Assembly: GCA_948474755.1 (NCBI GenBank)
Contig: CAOLHI010001014.1
Location: forward strand, 823,902 to 887,901
Source of the DNA: Ctenosaura bakeri
Lineage: Eukaryota; Chordata; Lepidosauria; Squamata; Iguanidae
Direction: 5' to 3'
Length of the DNA: 64,000 nt
Every line of letters starts with the position of its first letter. Position 1 is the first letter of the stretch. The notes under the pieces were generated by a model. It was not told the origin of the DNA and ran no database searches. It worked only from the letters and a program-made list of their open reading frames with translations. The translations under genes were made by a program, and so were the position numbers. Positions 33,346 to 45,625 of this stretch are shown one piece after another.

Positions 33346-36118
33346 AGAATCAGTTACTGAATAGTGAACAAACATTTTTCTGAATCACATTGATCAAATA
33401 GGATAAATAGTTTGATTTAAGCCTAAATATTACCATGATGAGTCTGCAAAAGAAAATGATATCCTTTTCTCCCTGTATTTTTGTGTAATCCCTGTGGTTC
33501 AACCCATTTTGCTTCCTGACTAATGTGTGAGTCAATTTTTGGCATAGCACTGAAGGCTGAACTTTTGGTCATTGGAATATTCATTAGAACTCTGTACAGT
33601 GAGGATCTTTATTCTCTTTGACCCATTGTTTTCATGGATATCAAGCCTCTGACAGGAAAAAAAAGCATGATGCGCTTTGCAAATACACTTGATTCTAAAT
33701 AACACAGAATTCTCTTGCTATAGACCCGTGCCACTCAAAATGGGGTTCCCTTGGCCAGAGCCAGTTTCTAGCAAATTTCCAGAAAAGAAAGAAACAAGTG
33801 TTGTCAATGGGCACAAATATGATGCTAGTCCCAGGCTCATTGGGGGAAAAAATCATTGCCACTCCTCCGTGTTTGATGACCCAAGAAGCATTGCTACAGA
33901 CTACCCCAATTTCCAGTACCCAGTCCAGCCTAACTCACATGGTTTTAACTTAATGTCACAGGCATCTTTGTCAAAGAGAATGACATTTTGGTTCCTTGGA
34001 AGCATGCCATCTCTTCCTTTCTTTATTGCTCTTTGACTAACAGTGGCTGAAGCAGTTCTCATTTTTGAGAGAAATCTCTAATGCAGAGAAGGGCACACTT
34101 CAGAAATTACCGTACTTTTCTTTTTCTCCTTCTAAGAATCCCAGGATCCACTAACTGGAGCCAGAAGTCAAAGTCATTCACTTAGAATTAAATAATTCTG
34201 GGCCTAGAATTTTGTTTTGAGTTCCAGAAGTGAGCAGAGCCCTTCCACACAAAAATCTACAGCTTGTTTTGTCAAGCTTTCTTCACTTAAGCAGTACAAA
34301 TGAGGGCATAGGGAGACAATTGTTTTATTGATGCTGTTGTTAAGCACCGTGTTAACACTAGGGAGACAGAAACACCTGCAAAGTATCCAGAATGCTTGCA
34401 ATATATTAGGGGTGGGCAACATGTAACCATAGTCCAAATGTAGCTTCCACCTGGTTTTTAAGGCTGCTAGACCTCCATATACCTCTAGCTCTGAAAATAA
34501 TTTTCATTAAAGCATGGAGAATTGTGCTCCATAAATCACCATGCTCCATAAAGCACTATTCTTCTTGAAATCTGTATACCTTGTTTTGATGTTAACAGTT
34601 GAAAAATCACCTCTTTCCAAAACCAGAAGCGGCTTCTAATCCCTTCCAGTTGTGGCAGAAAGGCAACAAGTCACATCTGCCAGAGTTTCACAAAGTTACT
34701 TTCTTAAACTATAATTCCCGTAATGCCTCCAGGAAGTATAAGAAGTGGCCATGCTAGCTAGAAGGAGAATTCTTACAGTTGCAGTCCAACAAATTAATTT
34801 TTCCAAGCTCTGTGGTCTACTTTCTTCCTGCCTATGCTCAATTGCACCTGTTGTTTTGACTGCTACTCTAATGTTATCCATGCATTTCTGCATGAGTGAT
34901 CCTTAGATAAAGTACACTGCATTTGTTTAATGTAAGGAGCATCTAAGCTATGGTGAGGAATGCAAACAAGCTTGCAAAGTCATTACAAGCCTGGAACTAT
35001 GACCTTCAGCCTGTGACTCTCAAGGAAAGGTATGCAAGCAAAGAAGTAATCAATTGCTCAGCTGAATTAGTGTCAGAGGAATATAGAAAAAACATGGTTC
35101 CTAATGAAGGTGCATACAATTTGAGTCCTAAGGGAATATCATTAAGGCTACAATCCTAAACCCATTTACCTGAGAGTAAGCCTTGAACTCAAGTGAACTG
35201 CCTATGAATACTTGTGCATATGTATTCTTACTGTGTAAGTAGCTATACAGACAAAATAAAAATGTTGGACTGTGTTCTTCCTGTGTTGTGGATCTGCTTG
35301 AATAGTCAGTACCACAAGTAAAAAATCCTGGACTGCTCAAGATAGAAAGATCTTAGATGTACATCCGTCTGTATGCATCATGGTAGAACACTAAACTAAT
35401 GAAATACACTGAGAAGAAACCATGACAATGATACAATACACAACCATGCTAGATAATTGTGACCATGCATAACAGGGCACTGTATAAGATGTCCCTTTGC
35501 ACAATGGCTTTCATTGTACAATAGGATACACTCTGTATTGGGGCACCTTGTGCATCACAACATTTTATGTACCAGGGCACATTGTGCGCTGAGCAACTGC
35601 CACACTGCTGGCTCTACGTGTGCAGGGATCCCAATGGCATGACAACATCTTTACTCTCCTCCTGAGAATACAAACATTGTGTCATAGCACAATTAAAATA
35701 TATGCAATGGTAAGGTAATATGTGACTACATAATTTCCCAACAGGATCCCAACCATAATTAAACTACCAATAAAATTAAAAGCAATTATAAGCAAGCCAT
35801 TAAAAAGAAGAGCAACAAATATAGCACACAAAAGGACTTATGTATCTATTGTCAGGGTTGTGTACTGTTTTTTGGAGCCAATCAGAATTCATGTCAGAGG
35901 AACCTCAATCAACATTCTGGAATGCTGGACTCCTGCATGCAATCTAAGACTTTTCTGTGCAATAAAGAGAGTGTGCTTGTGCACTTAAACTAGGACTGTG
36001 TGAAACAGGGAGATCTGCTTTTCTCTATTTCACATGATTTGTTATATCAAGAACTATAACTGCTAGAGTTGTATGGCAGGAGGGTCAGAAAGAAAAAGCT
36101 AAGCTTTGAAAGTAGGGT
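33346..36118. other. Gene-free stretch with old small repeats
   Basis: No gene is seen. Near 34400-34690 the text resembles the 'gggctgcag' dispersed family. Near 35145-35210, 'ctacaatcctaaacccattt' and 'tgagagtaagccttgaactc' match a short reptile repeat that also occurs at about 62480-62760. The rest is unassigned. Confidence 0.45.
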
Positions 36119-36373
36119 TGTGTCAGGTACTGGATAACCAACACCCCATAGAATCCACTCTGAGGTAGGCAGAAGTTTATTGTTTATGGATGTCATGAGG
36201 GACACAGCACACTTCCACAGAAGTTGCTGAAACTAGAGGTCACATACAGAATACAGTTTATATAAGTTATCAATCGGTGTTTAAGCGCACAAAGCATTCA
36301 TTGGTCAAAGCATAAATCCCTTCATGTCTCTATCTCCCCTTTTCTTCCCCAGGCCTGTGCGTGCCACTCCCTC

Positions 36374-36393
36374 ATAAGCTCTTGGCCAAAGTG
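36374..36393 (+). repeat. Target-site duplication, left copy
   Basis: The 20 bases 'ataagctcttggccaaagtg' recur exactly at 38256-38275 and bracket the inserted element. Confidence 0.95.
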
Positions 36394-38255
36394 CCCTTCT
36401 GGTTGCATGGCGGGCGCGAGTGGCGGCTCGGAATGAAGCTGCGCAATGGCGCAGCTCCGGGTAGCCACCCACTGGATTCCAGCCACTTCTTTTAAGATCC
36501 TAGAAGTGGCTAAACACCCCCGGTACGAGGGGTGCGGAAGTGGTCTGAAGGGGACCCCGCAACTGGCATTGGGCTCTACCCGGCTGGGGGAGCCAAAAAC
36601 GCTGGAGGGTCGAAGGACCATGACAGAGCCAGCAGGATCATCGCTGGAGCAGCACAAGCGCCGCTGTCGGCTTTTAATCAAGAAACAAGTAACAGAAAGC
36701 ATGTACCTGTTCTGGACTTTATTTCGGAAATATCACATCGGATTGTTGGCTTGCAACAGTGCACAGGAGCGAAGGAACGTAAGTTCCCAGAGAATGTAAG
36801 TGCATCATGGCTGAAAGTTTGTCTTAAAGGGGCGGCTATTTTAAAGAAATGGATGAGAGGCTCTTCCACTTTCCTCTCGAGGATTGAAGTTATAAAAGAT
36901 AAAAGATTTCTGATTTCCTAATTGGATTTACAACTGAAATGGTTGAATAAGTAAATGGCTGATATTGGATAAACAAGACTGGCTTACTTAATAATCTCCA
37001 TCTGGACATTGAACTTTCTTTATTGCTATATTTTATCACGCTGGTGGATCTGAGATGATTGGTGTTTTGACTTTTTAACTCTGGATTTCTGACTTTGGAA
37101 GAATAATTGAAGAGGCAACAGTTATTGAGCAGTGCTTTATGAGACTTGTTTCCTGCTTTTTTTTACGGGTCCAGATTGTTGAGACTGTTGTGCCTGTGTT
37201 GGAAGGTCATTCAAGCAAAACAACTCCCATGTACAGAACTGCCTGGAAGATGAGCAACTATGAGATTACAGAGAAACTTCAGAAATGAACTCCAGGCAAC
37301 AAGCCCGAGATGGGACGGGGAATAGGAGGTGGAATAGCACAGGACTTTGAATTGGATAAGTGGCAATGTCCTTTGGAAATGTCAATTAAGCTTCTGTATT
37401 TGATTGATATACTGTCACTTATATATACAATGTGATATTGTTGAAGGGTTGATGGGGGCAGCGTGATGGGGGAGCCTGTGATGGATGTCATTTAAGCAAA
37501 ATACTCTCACTCCCATGGATGGAACGGCTTGGAATTTAAGCTACTTTAATATTACAGTGAATCTTTTGAAATGAACTTCCAGGCTATAAAGTCCGAGATG
37601 GGAGAGGGGAATGAGAGGAGGATTAAGACATAGGCTCTGATTCAGATAGTAGTGTGTACTTCAACAAAGTCACTAAGCTTACATTTTGATTGGTATATTG
37701 TCATTAATATAACACAGTGATATTGTTAAAGGGTTGAAGGGAGGTGAACGGATAGATAAGTGGGAAACAAGAAAATTTTTATATAATGGAAATCAGAGTG
37801 AGAAGATGAATTAATGTAGAAACTATAATAGCTCAGACTGCCAGATATATATGGACAGATGTATTATGGAGACTTTGAGAGTTCATGTTATAAATGATGG
37901 AGGATTTAAGAAGAAGGGAGGATAGTGGAAGAAGATTTTAGAGAGACAAGTAGAGAAATGGTTAATAGCTGGGAAGAATGGTTAAAAATGGTTAATAGCT
38001 GGGAACTATCAAGTGGAAATGTCTGATTTATGATTGTGGAAATGACAATGGGATAACAGCAAAATAGCATGGAAAGGGAGAGAGAAATGCATGTTCAAAC
38101 ACAGAGACAAACTTTGTATTGTGATACATAAATGAAAAAACTGGAGTGAATTTCAAGAAGTGAAGACCAGATCAGTGTGGGAGATCAGAAATAAGTCATG
38201 TAAAACTACAGTTTAAAGAAATTTTTTGTATTTTGTGAAACTCAATAAAATTGTT
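36394..38255 (+). mobile_element. LINE-mobilised non-coding element with 20-bp duplication
   Basis: The 1,862-base insert is bracketed by a perfect 20-bp direct repeat, has a GC-rich start ('ggcgggcgcgagtggcggct') and ends in 'aactcaataaaattgtt' with an AATAAA signal. This is how a target-primed LINE product looks. It has no long frame; the largest (117-129 codons near the start) show no domain. It could be an L1-type element with both UTRs joined by deletion of the ORFs, or an independent non-autonomous family. The LINE type is inferred from the length of the duplication. Confidence 0.8.
37199..37742 (+). repeat. Tandem duplication inside the non-coding element
   Basis: Unit 37199-37459 and unit 37480-37742 share an ordered series: 'gtcatt.aagcaaa', 'ctcccatg', 'gaaatgaact.ccaggc', 'gtccgagatggga', 'gaatgaggagg-like', 'aagctt', 'gatattgtt.aagggttga'. 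The units are diverged, so the duplication is older than the insertion itself. Confidence 0.8.
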
Positions 38256-38275
38256 ATAAGCTCTTGGCCAAAGTG
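38256..38275 (+). repeat. Target-site duplication, right copy
   Basis: Exact second copy of the 20-base direct repeat at 36374-36393. Confidence 0.95.
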
Positions 38276-38593
38276 AACCCCCCAAGCATATTTCTCTCTG
38301 GTTATCTCCAAACAGCTCTGTTCTCAAAACATCCTTGGTTTTGCTTTTCCCCAGCTTTCCCTAACTAACATCAAACACACCATAGTGACAAGTGGCTTTT
38401 GAATTACAGTGAAGCAGCAGTTAGCAGTAATTAAGCCTGGATACAATTAGCGATGCAAAGTAACCCCTTTTTCAATAGTAAATACAAAGTAGCTGTTAGC
38501 AAAGAATACACATTCAACAAGTTAGTATTTTAGTGGCAGGGACCTTAGCTTAGTTTAGTGACATGACTGGTTGCAAGTTCAGGATCATCCCAG

Positions 38594-40426
38594 GCTGCAT
38601 AAAGGAATAGAGAGCATTCTTATCAAATTTGCAGATGACACCAAATTAGGAGGGGCAGCTAACACTCCAGAGGACAGGATCAGAATTCAAAATGACCTTA
38701 AAAGATTAGAGATCTGAGCCAAAACTAACAAAACGAATTTCAATAGGGAGAAGTGAAAGGAACTACACTTAGGCAGAAAGAAAAGAACTGCAGATATAGG
38801 GGATGGATGACACCCGGCTTGATCACAGTATACATGAAAACAAGCTAGGAGTCTTAGTAAACCACAAGCCGAACACGAGTTAGCAGTGTGATGGTGGCAG
38901 CTAAAAAAGCCAATGTGATTTTGGGCTGCATCAGTAGGCATATAGTGTCTAGGTCAAGGGAAGTGTTACCCTGATTTCTGGGGTCCCGGGAGGGACACCT
39001 CAATGTGCTCACAATGGGGAATGGGAATTAGCAGAGCACCAGCTAGCAATACGAGAGGCAGGGCAACCTAGCAAGATCTTGAACCCAATGTCTACAGGGT
39101 CAGGCTGAGTCAAGGAGCAAACAGAAGTAAATAATAATTGTTGTTTTTATTGATGTACAGCACAGTCAAACATGTGTATGCAACACACTCACACAGACCT
39201 ATTGAAATAAAGGTAGGAGTTGGATAGAGGGTTTTAAGAGGAGGTTTTGCATGGGAAATACTACACCTGTCCTGAAGCCCGGGTAGTCTGAAGAAAAAGT
39301 CCGTAGGAGTGGGGATTCTCAGCACGAGGAGCTGAGGGGAAGGCTCACCGAACGAAGCGACAGCAAGGCGGGATGGAAGCTAGGAGCGATCCAAGGAAGT
39401 GCTCAAAGTCAGACGGTCTTATAGGGGAAAATGTGGCCGTAGGCTAGTCTGTTCCCGGGGATAACAATGAGTTTCGGGCTGGAGACGAAGCCTCTGAAAG
39501 GTCAGTATTTTGCATGATTGAGTTATGACAGAGTTGTCAATAGAGTAGACAGTATGCAAACGTGGAGTGCTTGACAGTTGAGTATTCAGCTCGTCAAGCT
39601 GCCTGCTTGCGGCAGGGAGTCTTTTGTAAACAGCGTGCATACATAATGTGATCTCAAAGAGTACTTGCCTTGAGGTCTCCTAAAGCGGCAGTCTGGCTAT
39701 TACAGGCCTGCCTGGATCGGTTTTGAATGGTTCAGCTATTTGCGGCCATGCCTGTTTGCATGCTTGTCCGGGGGCCTCACAAGCACGTGGAGAGGAAGGG
39801 GGTAAAGAAGGCCAAATTATTGATATCAAATGATATCTAATATCCCACAAGTCCGGGCTAGAAACTACAGTAACAGAAGTTATGGTACCACTCTATTCTG
39901 CTTTGGTCAGACCCCACCTGGAATACTGTGTCCAGTTCTGGGCACCACAGTTCAGGAAGGAAAAAGACAAACTGGAATGTGTCTAGAGGAAAGCCACCAA
40001 AATGGTAGAAGGCTTAGAAACCATGCCCAATGAGGAACAACTTAGAGAGTTCAGTATGTTTAGTCTGGAGAAGAGAAGGTTAAGAGGCGACACAATAGCC
40101 ATATCTAACTATTTGACAGGATGTCATCTGTAGGATGGAGCAAGCCTGTTTTCTACTGCTCCAGAGACTAGGACATGGAGCAATGGCCTCAAACTTCAGG
40201 AAAAGAGATTCCATCTAAACATTAGGAAGAACTTCATGATGGTAAGAGCAGTTTGATAATGGAATATGCTGCCTTGGAGTGTGGTGGAGTCTCCTTCTTT
40301 GGGGGATTTTAAGCAGAGGCTGGATGGCCATCTGTTGAGAATGTTTGATGGTGTATTTCTGCATGACAGGGGGTTGGACTCTATGGCCCATGTGGTCTCT
40401 TCCATCTCTATGATTCTATAATTCAG
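38594..40426 (+). mobile_element. CR1 LINE, RT end and 3' region, split by a solo LTR
   Basis: The left part 38594-38963 encodes a worn CR1 RT C-terminus ('KFADDTKLGGAAN' type text at 38620-38660). The right part 39876-40426 continues with 'ggtcagaccccacctggaat' and ends 'atgattctataat'. The solo LTR 38964-39875 lies between them with a 4-bp duplication. Confidence 0.9.
38964..39875 (-). mobile_element. Solo LTR, TGTTAC/GTAACA family, copy 2
   Basis: It begins TGTTACCCTGATTTCTGGGG and ends ACAGTAACA. GAAG flanks it at 38960-38963 and 39876-39879. The minus-strand AATAAA at 39146-39151 lies 182 bases from the left edge, as in the other two copies. It is inserted in a CR1. Confidence 0.93.
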
Positions 40427-41194
40427 GCTCTGAAGTTTCCAGGCCAAACCTGAGACTTTGAGATGGTCCCTGGTGATGTCATTAAGCATCCTGCATTCAG
40501 TGCCTGTCACAGTTGTTTACAGCTTGTCATTCAAGCACACTCAGAGAGTATATATTTTCCTACTTGGAAGTGAAGAAAGAAATCTTAGCTAAAGTGGCCA
40601 GTCCCATGGCAGCGTGAAATGGAAGGATTATTCCTTCTCATTTATGTAGGAAAATGGGATAAGGAACCTTTACTCTGACCTACTTCTTTACAGGCAAATG
40701 TGGATGAGCAGAATGGAGGGTGAACTCTGGTGCCACAACAACTGGGGAGGGGTGGTGGAAGGAAGAAGGTACCTAAGTAGAGAGACCCTTTGGAGATTCT
40801 TCACAAGTTGCAGCAACAAATGAATGAAGTCTTGCATGTTGTACTGAGCAGCTGCTCTGCTGCTCTGGTAGGTGAGTTGGAGATTTACAACCTGTCCCTT
40901 TCCTCTTGCCTAGAGCCGAGCCAAGGAAATATTATGCGTGTACATTGGTAACTGTCCTACCGTGATGTATATTATGGCTGATGCAAAACATATATTTCCA
41001 GGAATATATGTGTACATATACATTCATGGAGATTTAGTATCTACAAGAAAGGTAAATGTTTCCTGAAAACACTGTGCTTTTCCTGAATTGTCCAGGTTCT
41101 TGGATGGATAGGAACTCTATTGTTGTAGCCTTCAAAATTAGACTCAACGTTTTTATGGTTGTTGGATAGCTTCAATTTTCTCTCTGAATTACTG
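40427..41194. other. Gene-free stretch, nothing recognised
   Basis: No gene and no named repeat is seen. Confidence 0.45.
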
Positions 41195-41360
41195 CAACGC
41201 TGAGGCAAACCTATTGTGGGGTTTATTTTGGGAAGACTCATTCAGAGGTAGTTTGCCATTGCCTTCCTCTGAGGATGAGAAAATGTGACTCACTCAAGGT
41301 CATCCAGTGGGTTTCCATAGCTCCTGAAGTCCTAGTGCAACATTCAGACCTCTCCACACC
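41195..41360 (-). mobile_element. Sauria-type SINE, partial
   Basis: The body 'gaggcaaacctattgtgggg', 'agtttgccattgccttcctc' and 'ccagtgggtttccat' are clear in reverse orientation. The tail and the head are worn. Confidence 0.85.
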
Positions 41361-41872
41361 ATGTCCCCATGCTCAACATTATAGGAAACTATTACAATAT
41401 TAAAACACAGCCCCTCCCCGAAAAACTCTTCAAAGGAGAATGGTCTTATTTTTTATTTCCCTGGCTCCATAACATCAGTTAAATCAGTACAGAAGTGTTC
41501 CAGGATAAAGCTAATGTATGAAGTAGCATCCCTCAAATGCACACAAGAGTAAATATGAATATTGAACATTGCCAGCCCACCCCAACCACTATGTTCTGGG
41601 AGTTTATGAATCCCTCACAGGAAGTCCAGGAAGTCCTGCTGCTGGACACCCGCAACAGCAGCAGCAGGGACGTAGCAGTGGGAGTTGGGTGGGTGCTGAA
41701 ACTGCTCCTGATGAAAGGAACATGGTGGCAGCTGTGTGCATGCATCCAAACTGCTCATTTGAAAATGAGGGAGCTGTTTGGGCATGTGCACCTATCTGCC
41801 ACCATGTCCCTCAGCACCCTCCTGCTGCTATGTTCCTGGTAAAAAGAACATGGCGACAGGTATGTGTGTGCA
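41361..41872. other. Gene-free stretch with internal partial repeats
   Basis: Phrases such as 'gaacatgg.g.cag' recur at about 41718, 41848 and 41860, and 'ctgctgctgg'/'agcagcagcagg' lie in opposite orientation near 41635-41665. Overlapping open frames on both strands come from this local repetition. No gene is seen. Confidence 0.4.
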
Positions 41873-42040
41873 CCCAAACTATGATGCTGGAGACCAGGGT
41901 TTGAATCCCCACTCAGCCATGGAAACTCACTGGTGAGCTTAGGCAAGTCACATTCTCTCAGCCTCAGAGAAAGGCAAAGGCAACAAATTTTGTTAAGTAA
42001 ACCCCTATGATAGGTTTGCCTCAGGGTCACCATAAGTCAG
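41873..42040 (+). mobile_element. Sauria-type SINE
   Basis: Box B 'gggtttgaatccccactcag' is followed by 'aagtcacattctctcagcct' and the tail 'ggtcaccataagtcag', in forward orientation. The 5' part of the head is missing. Confidence 0.85.
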
Positions 42041-42097
42041 TTTTCAAAGGGGAGAAACATGATGGCTAGAAAGAACCTCCCCCGTCAGTGGCACTTT

Positions 42098-42463
42098 GTT
42101 GTGTGTCTTCAGGTCACTTCTGACTTACAGCAGCTCACAGTGAACCTATCACCAGTTGTGTAGGGATGGGGGGGGAGCGATGGCGATGACTCGCCCAAAC
42201 CCATAGCCATGCCCTCATGTACTCTGGCCACACCCACACGCACCCTGGCTATACCCCCACATACTGCAGCCATGCCCCCATGCATCACAGCCATGACCCC
42301 TTCTCCCCTCCACCCACTCCAAGATCTGCCACTGCCTATCACAGGGGGTTGTTTGTTTGTTTAGCAAGATGGGAGTTTGCCTTTGCCTTCCACTGAGGCT
42401 GAGAGCACTTGACTTGCCGAAAATCACACTGTTTCTAAGCAGGGATTTGAATCCTACTCTCCA
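42098..42463 (-). mobile_element. Sauria-type SINE with a minisatellite inside
   Basis: The reversed tail 'tgtgtcttcaggtcacttct' starts at about 42100. The body and head, 'gggagtttgcctttgccttc' and 'cagggatttgaatcc', resume at about 42365. The extra sequence between is a C-rich tandem array. Confidence 0.75.
42195..42297 (+). repeat. Short C-rich minisatellite
   Basis: Imperfect units of about 20-33 bases alternate around 'agccatgccc.catg' and 'ggc.acaccc.cac'. About four are readable. Confidence 0.6.
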
Positions 42464-42469
42464 GAAGCC

Positions 42470-42471
<2 letters not shown>

Positions 42472-42503
<32 letters not shown>
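42472..42503 (+). repeat. (CAAT)n microsatellite
   Basis: Eight 'caat' units in a row. Confidence 0.97.
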
Positions 42504-42504
<1 letters not shown>

Positions 42505-42509
42505 TTTGG

Positions 42510-42624
42510 ATATTTCAATCTAAAATTAAATATTTGAGTTTTGAGTTTAGTCTTGGGTGTCCCAAGCAGCAAATCATATTTACAAGGGGTCTCTGGTAAA
42601 GCAAAGATTAAGAACCACTGTTTT
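42510..42624. mobile_element. hAT-type terminal fragment
   Basis: The end 'gattaagaaccactgt' is the complement of the CAGTGGTTCTTAA terminus seen at the outer hAT of 59789. Only this end is present. Confidence 0.55.
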
Positions 42625-44757
42625 AGACCATTGGGAGACAAGATTATAGGCTTGCCTCTCTGACAAGGGCCCTGTAGCTTCTGTCTAGATGTGCAACAAA
42701 CTGCTACTTCCCAGATCAAGACTGGAGAAATTCTACTCCCCAGGGAAACCTCCTATTGGAGAATTAACAGTAGTTGTTCCTACTTCCATGCACACCATTC
42801 AAATTGCAGTTGCCTCCTCCCTTCCCTTCCTGTCACTTCAGGAAGAAATGTAGACATTCTGTCCTATGGTTTTCCAGGGTTCTACGGTGGAGGCTTTAGC
42901 ACTCTCCTGCATCAAAAAGAGGCACCACAGCTGTTGCTGAATTTTAGCAACGGTTGCCAAATTTGGGTGGGCAGTGGTACATCTGGCAGAGGTACATTCT
43001 TTAGGGATTCACTGGGGTCCCTTGAACACAGGAAGCTTTTCATCCCAGATCTAATTGGTGCCATTTGTTCATATGCAGAGTAGTAAATATAGACTTTAAA
43101 AGGCAAAATTCCTGTTTAATGTCTTTCGCAAAGAGGAATGGTTATAATCCCCTGAATATCCTTTTCCCATTTTGATGAGTCTTATTTTTTTAACATGATT
43201 CCCCCATTCTTCTCCAGTGTTTTCTTCTTTCCCCTCCATTAAGATAAGAGGCTTTGAGAGCTGAAACAGGAAATTCCAAACTGTATTTCAGCAGTAAATT
43301 ACAGCATGTTTGTCATTCAATACCATCCACCTCCACAGTGGAAGGCACATTGCACAACCATGAAAAAGTCTTTGCTGAAGAGGGAAGCAAATCTTTTGCA
43401 ACCTAAAAATGCTGGCACAATCCGGCTGCTAACAAAGAAGCCTGAGTTAGTCACTTTCTGCACTGACTTTACAGAGACTAAGTGATTTCATACTAAATTA
43501 GGTCAGGTCAGGTGTTGCATGTCTGAAAAAGGTCAGCACAGCACCTTTGACCTATCCTTTCACCTGCTACGAATAAATGATAACCAAGCATACATTGGTG
43601 GAGTGGGGGGAGTATTTCAGATCTATAGTCTTATCAAGATACATTTGCTTTTCATGAAGCTCTTTAAAGAAAATACCAGAATAGTTCAGTTGCAAAGCAA
43701 GCTAAAAGAATAATGTTCAGGATTTACAGAATTAATGCAATCACAAAACAGGATTTCCTGCCATTCTACTTAAATTGCCCAACTTCCCTGCCAGCAAAGG
43801 ACTAAAGTACAGCCAACCAGGGTTAGGATGCAATAGTTATAAGTAATGCCATGAGTTAGAACAACATGATTTTTATTGGTATAATAAGTAACAGTTTCTT
43901 TTCCTTTTCAGAAGTTAAATTTAAAGGGCATTTTCAGGGACATTTGGAAAGAGATGTTTCAAGTTTTATGCCATTCCTTTATCAACCCTAAGGTATCTTT
44001 TCTCCAAAAAAAAAACAAGGAGGAAAAAAACAGGAGCAGCACAAGTAACTTATTACACAGTTTGTCAGATTCACTCACTAACTAAATTTACTGACTTACT
44101 TTTCTCAACATTGTAACAAGTAATGTCAACAAGTTACCTTCCAAATTGTAAAGAGAATATATTACTTTCGAAAAGTAATGCATCCTCTGACTCCAGAGTA
44201 TTGGGGACACTCAGCAACTGAGTATGGAAAGTCTCATAATCATCAATATTTAAGGGAGTGGCCGGAGAGTAGTATGAGGTCATGGACTGTCTGAGAATGA
44301 CACAACATCCTCTACAATTCACAAGGGCCTTAAGGGAGATGTACACAGGTCAAAGCCTGACCTAGCCTAGTCATTCAGTGGTGACTCACAAGCCAGCTTG
44401 TTACACATAACCAACAACTACTACAGTATTGCAGTAAAGGGAGTGGAACCTTCCCACCCATGCCTTTCAATGCTGTGAACAGCAGTACAAAAATACTATT
44501 ATACCCACTAAGATAAAAGCTTTCATGGATGTCCCAGCACCCTCCAGAGATATGCTTAGCTCAAATTAGAAGGGGAATTTTCCAAAGAAATTGCACGTTC
44601 TCACAATTGTATCCCACCATGTGATGTATAAAGCACTTGGAGCAGGACAACCCTGTTATTAGTGGGAATGGAGAAGCTGTCTCATGGAGAAAGTGCTGAA
44701 GAATGGACAGGAAAAAAGTGAGGTGATCAGGACAAACCACAGTGTCCCATACACAGT
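42625..44757. other. Gene-free stretch, nothing recognised
   Basis: A 130-codon frame at 42691-43083 has no recognisable domain and no splice or codon evidence. No other feature is seen. Confidence 0.45.
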
Positions 44758-44943
44758 GGCCATTTCTGCACTGCACTGTTATAGTGCTATTATTCCACTT
44801 TCAACATCCTGCAGAATTCTGGGGTTTGTAGTTTACTGAAGCCAAAGAACTCTCTGGCTGAGAATTCTAAATACCCCTCCCTAAACTGCAAACCCCAGGA
44901 TTCCACAGGATGTTGAAAATGGAATAATAGCAATATAATGGCC
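44758..44943. mobile_element. Palindromic MITE, 'GGCCATTTC' family, copy 4
   Basis: It starts 'ggccatttctgcactgc' and ends 'aatataatggcc'. The two halves are complementary. AGT flanks it on both sides (44755-44757 and 44944-44946). Confidence 0.92.
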
Positions 44944-45212
44944 AGTGATAGGAATTAACTAATTAAAAGCACATTATCAATTAAGCTTGAGCATTAATCA
45001 TGAGCAAATTAAACTTATTTTTAACTAAAGTTATTTAATTAAGCTGGAATTTCAGCATTATAATTTCTTGAGAATTTTATTATTAAGTTATCAATGAAAT
45101 GATAAATGAGGCAGATATTAAAATGAGCCAGAATGCTAAAGAGCCATCAGTTTTTACATTATCCAGTTGTTTCTTTAACCAAATCATAGTTCTCTTGGAT
45201 TTTGCAAAGCTG

Positions 45213-45625
45213 CTTCTTGTTGTGTGCCTTCAAGTAATTTTTGACTTACAGTGACCTTAGTGCAACTCTAACATGAGGTTTTCTGGCAGAATATCTTCAG
45301 AGCAGGCTTGCCTTTGAGGCTGAGAAAGTGTGATTTGCCCAAGGTTACCCAGTGGTTTTCCATGGCTGGGGGGTATTTGAACTCTCGTATCCAGGGTCCT
45401 AGGCCATTTCCACACTAGGCTGCTATGGCGCTATGATTCCACTTTCAACATCCTATAGAATCCTGGGGTTTGCAGTTTCAGGAGGGGCCAATTGGCCTCC
45501 CCCGAAACTGCAAACCCCAGGATTCCATAGGATGTTGAAAGTAGAATCATAACGCTGTAACAGCCTAGTGTGGAAATGGCTCGTCTTAACACTCAGACCG
45601 CTACAGCACACTGGCTCTATAAACT
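45213..45625 (-). mobile_element. Sauria-type SINE, split by a MITE
   Basis: The reversed tail 'tgtgtgccttcaagtaattt' begins at about 45220, the body and 'ccatggctggggggtatttg' follow, and the head end 'taacactcagaccgctacag' resumes after 45582. The MITE at 45402-45581 lies in the tRNA-like head. Confidence 0.9.
45402..45581. mobile_element. Palindromic MITE, 'GGCCATTTC' family, copy 5
   Basis: It starts 'ggccatttccacactaggc' and ends 'gtgtggaaatggct'. It is almost fully palindromic, with the centre near 45492. It is inserted in a SINE; the 3-bp duplication is not clear in this copy. Confidence 0.9.

Larger units (their letters stand above)
36119..38379 (-). mobile_element. LTR-like repeat B, copy 1, with insertion
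   Basis: It begins TGTGTCAGG and ends 'tcaaacaca', giving inverted TGTGT/ACACA ends. Ordered phrases are shared with 63580-63965: 'tggataac', 'cagaag..tttatt', 'agaagttgctga', 'cattggt..aaag.cataaat' and 'acatcaaacac'. A minus-strand polyadenylation-like signal ('tttattg' on the plus strand) is near 36177. The copy is split by a 1.86-kb element. No convincing target duplication of the LTR itself was found. Confidence 0.5.

Noticed and set aside
42691..43083. A 130-codon protein gene
   Set aside because: No domain, no conserved composition and length within chance expectation for 64 kb.
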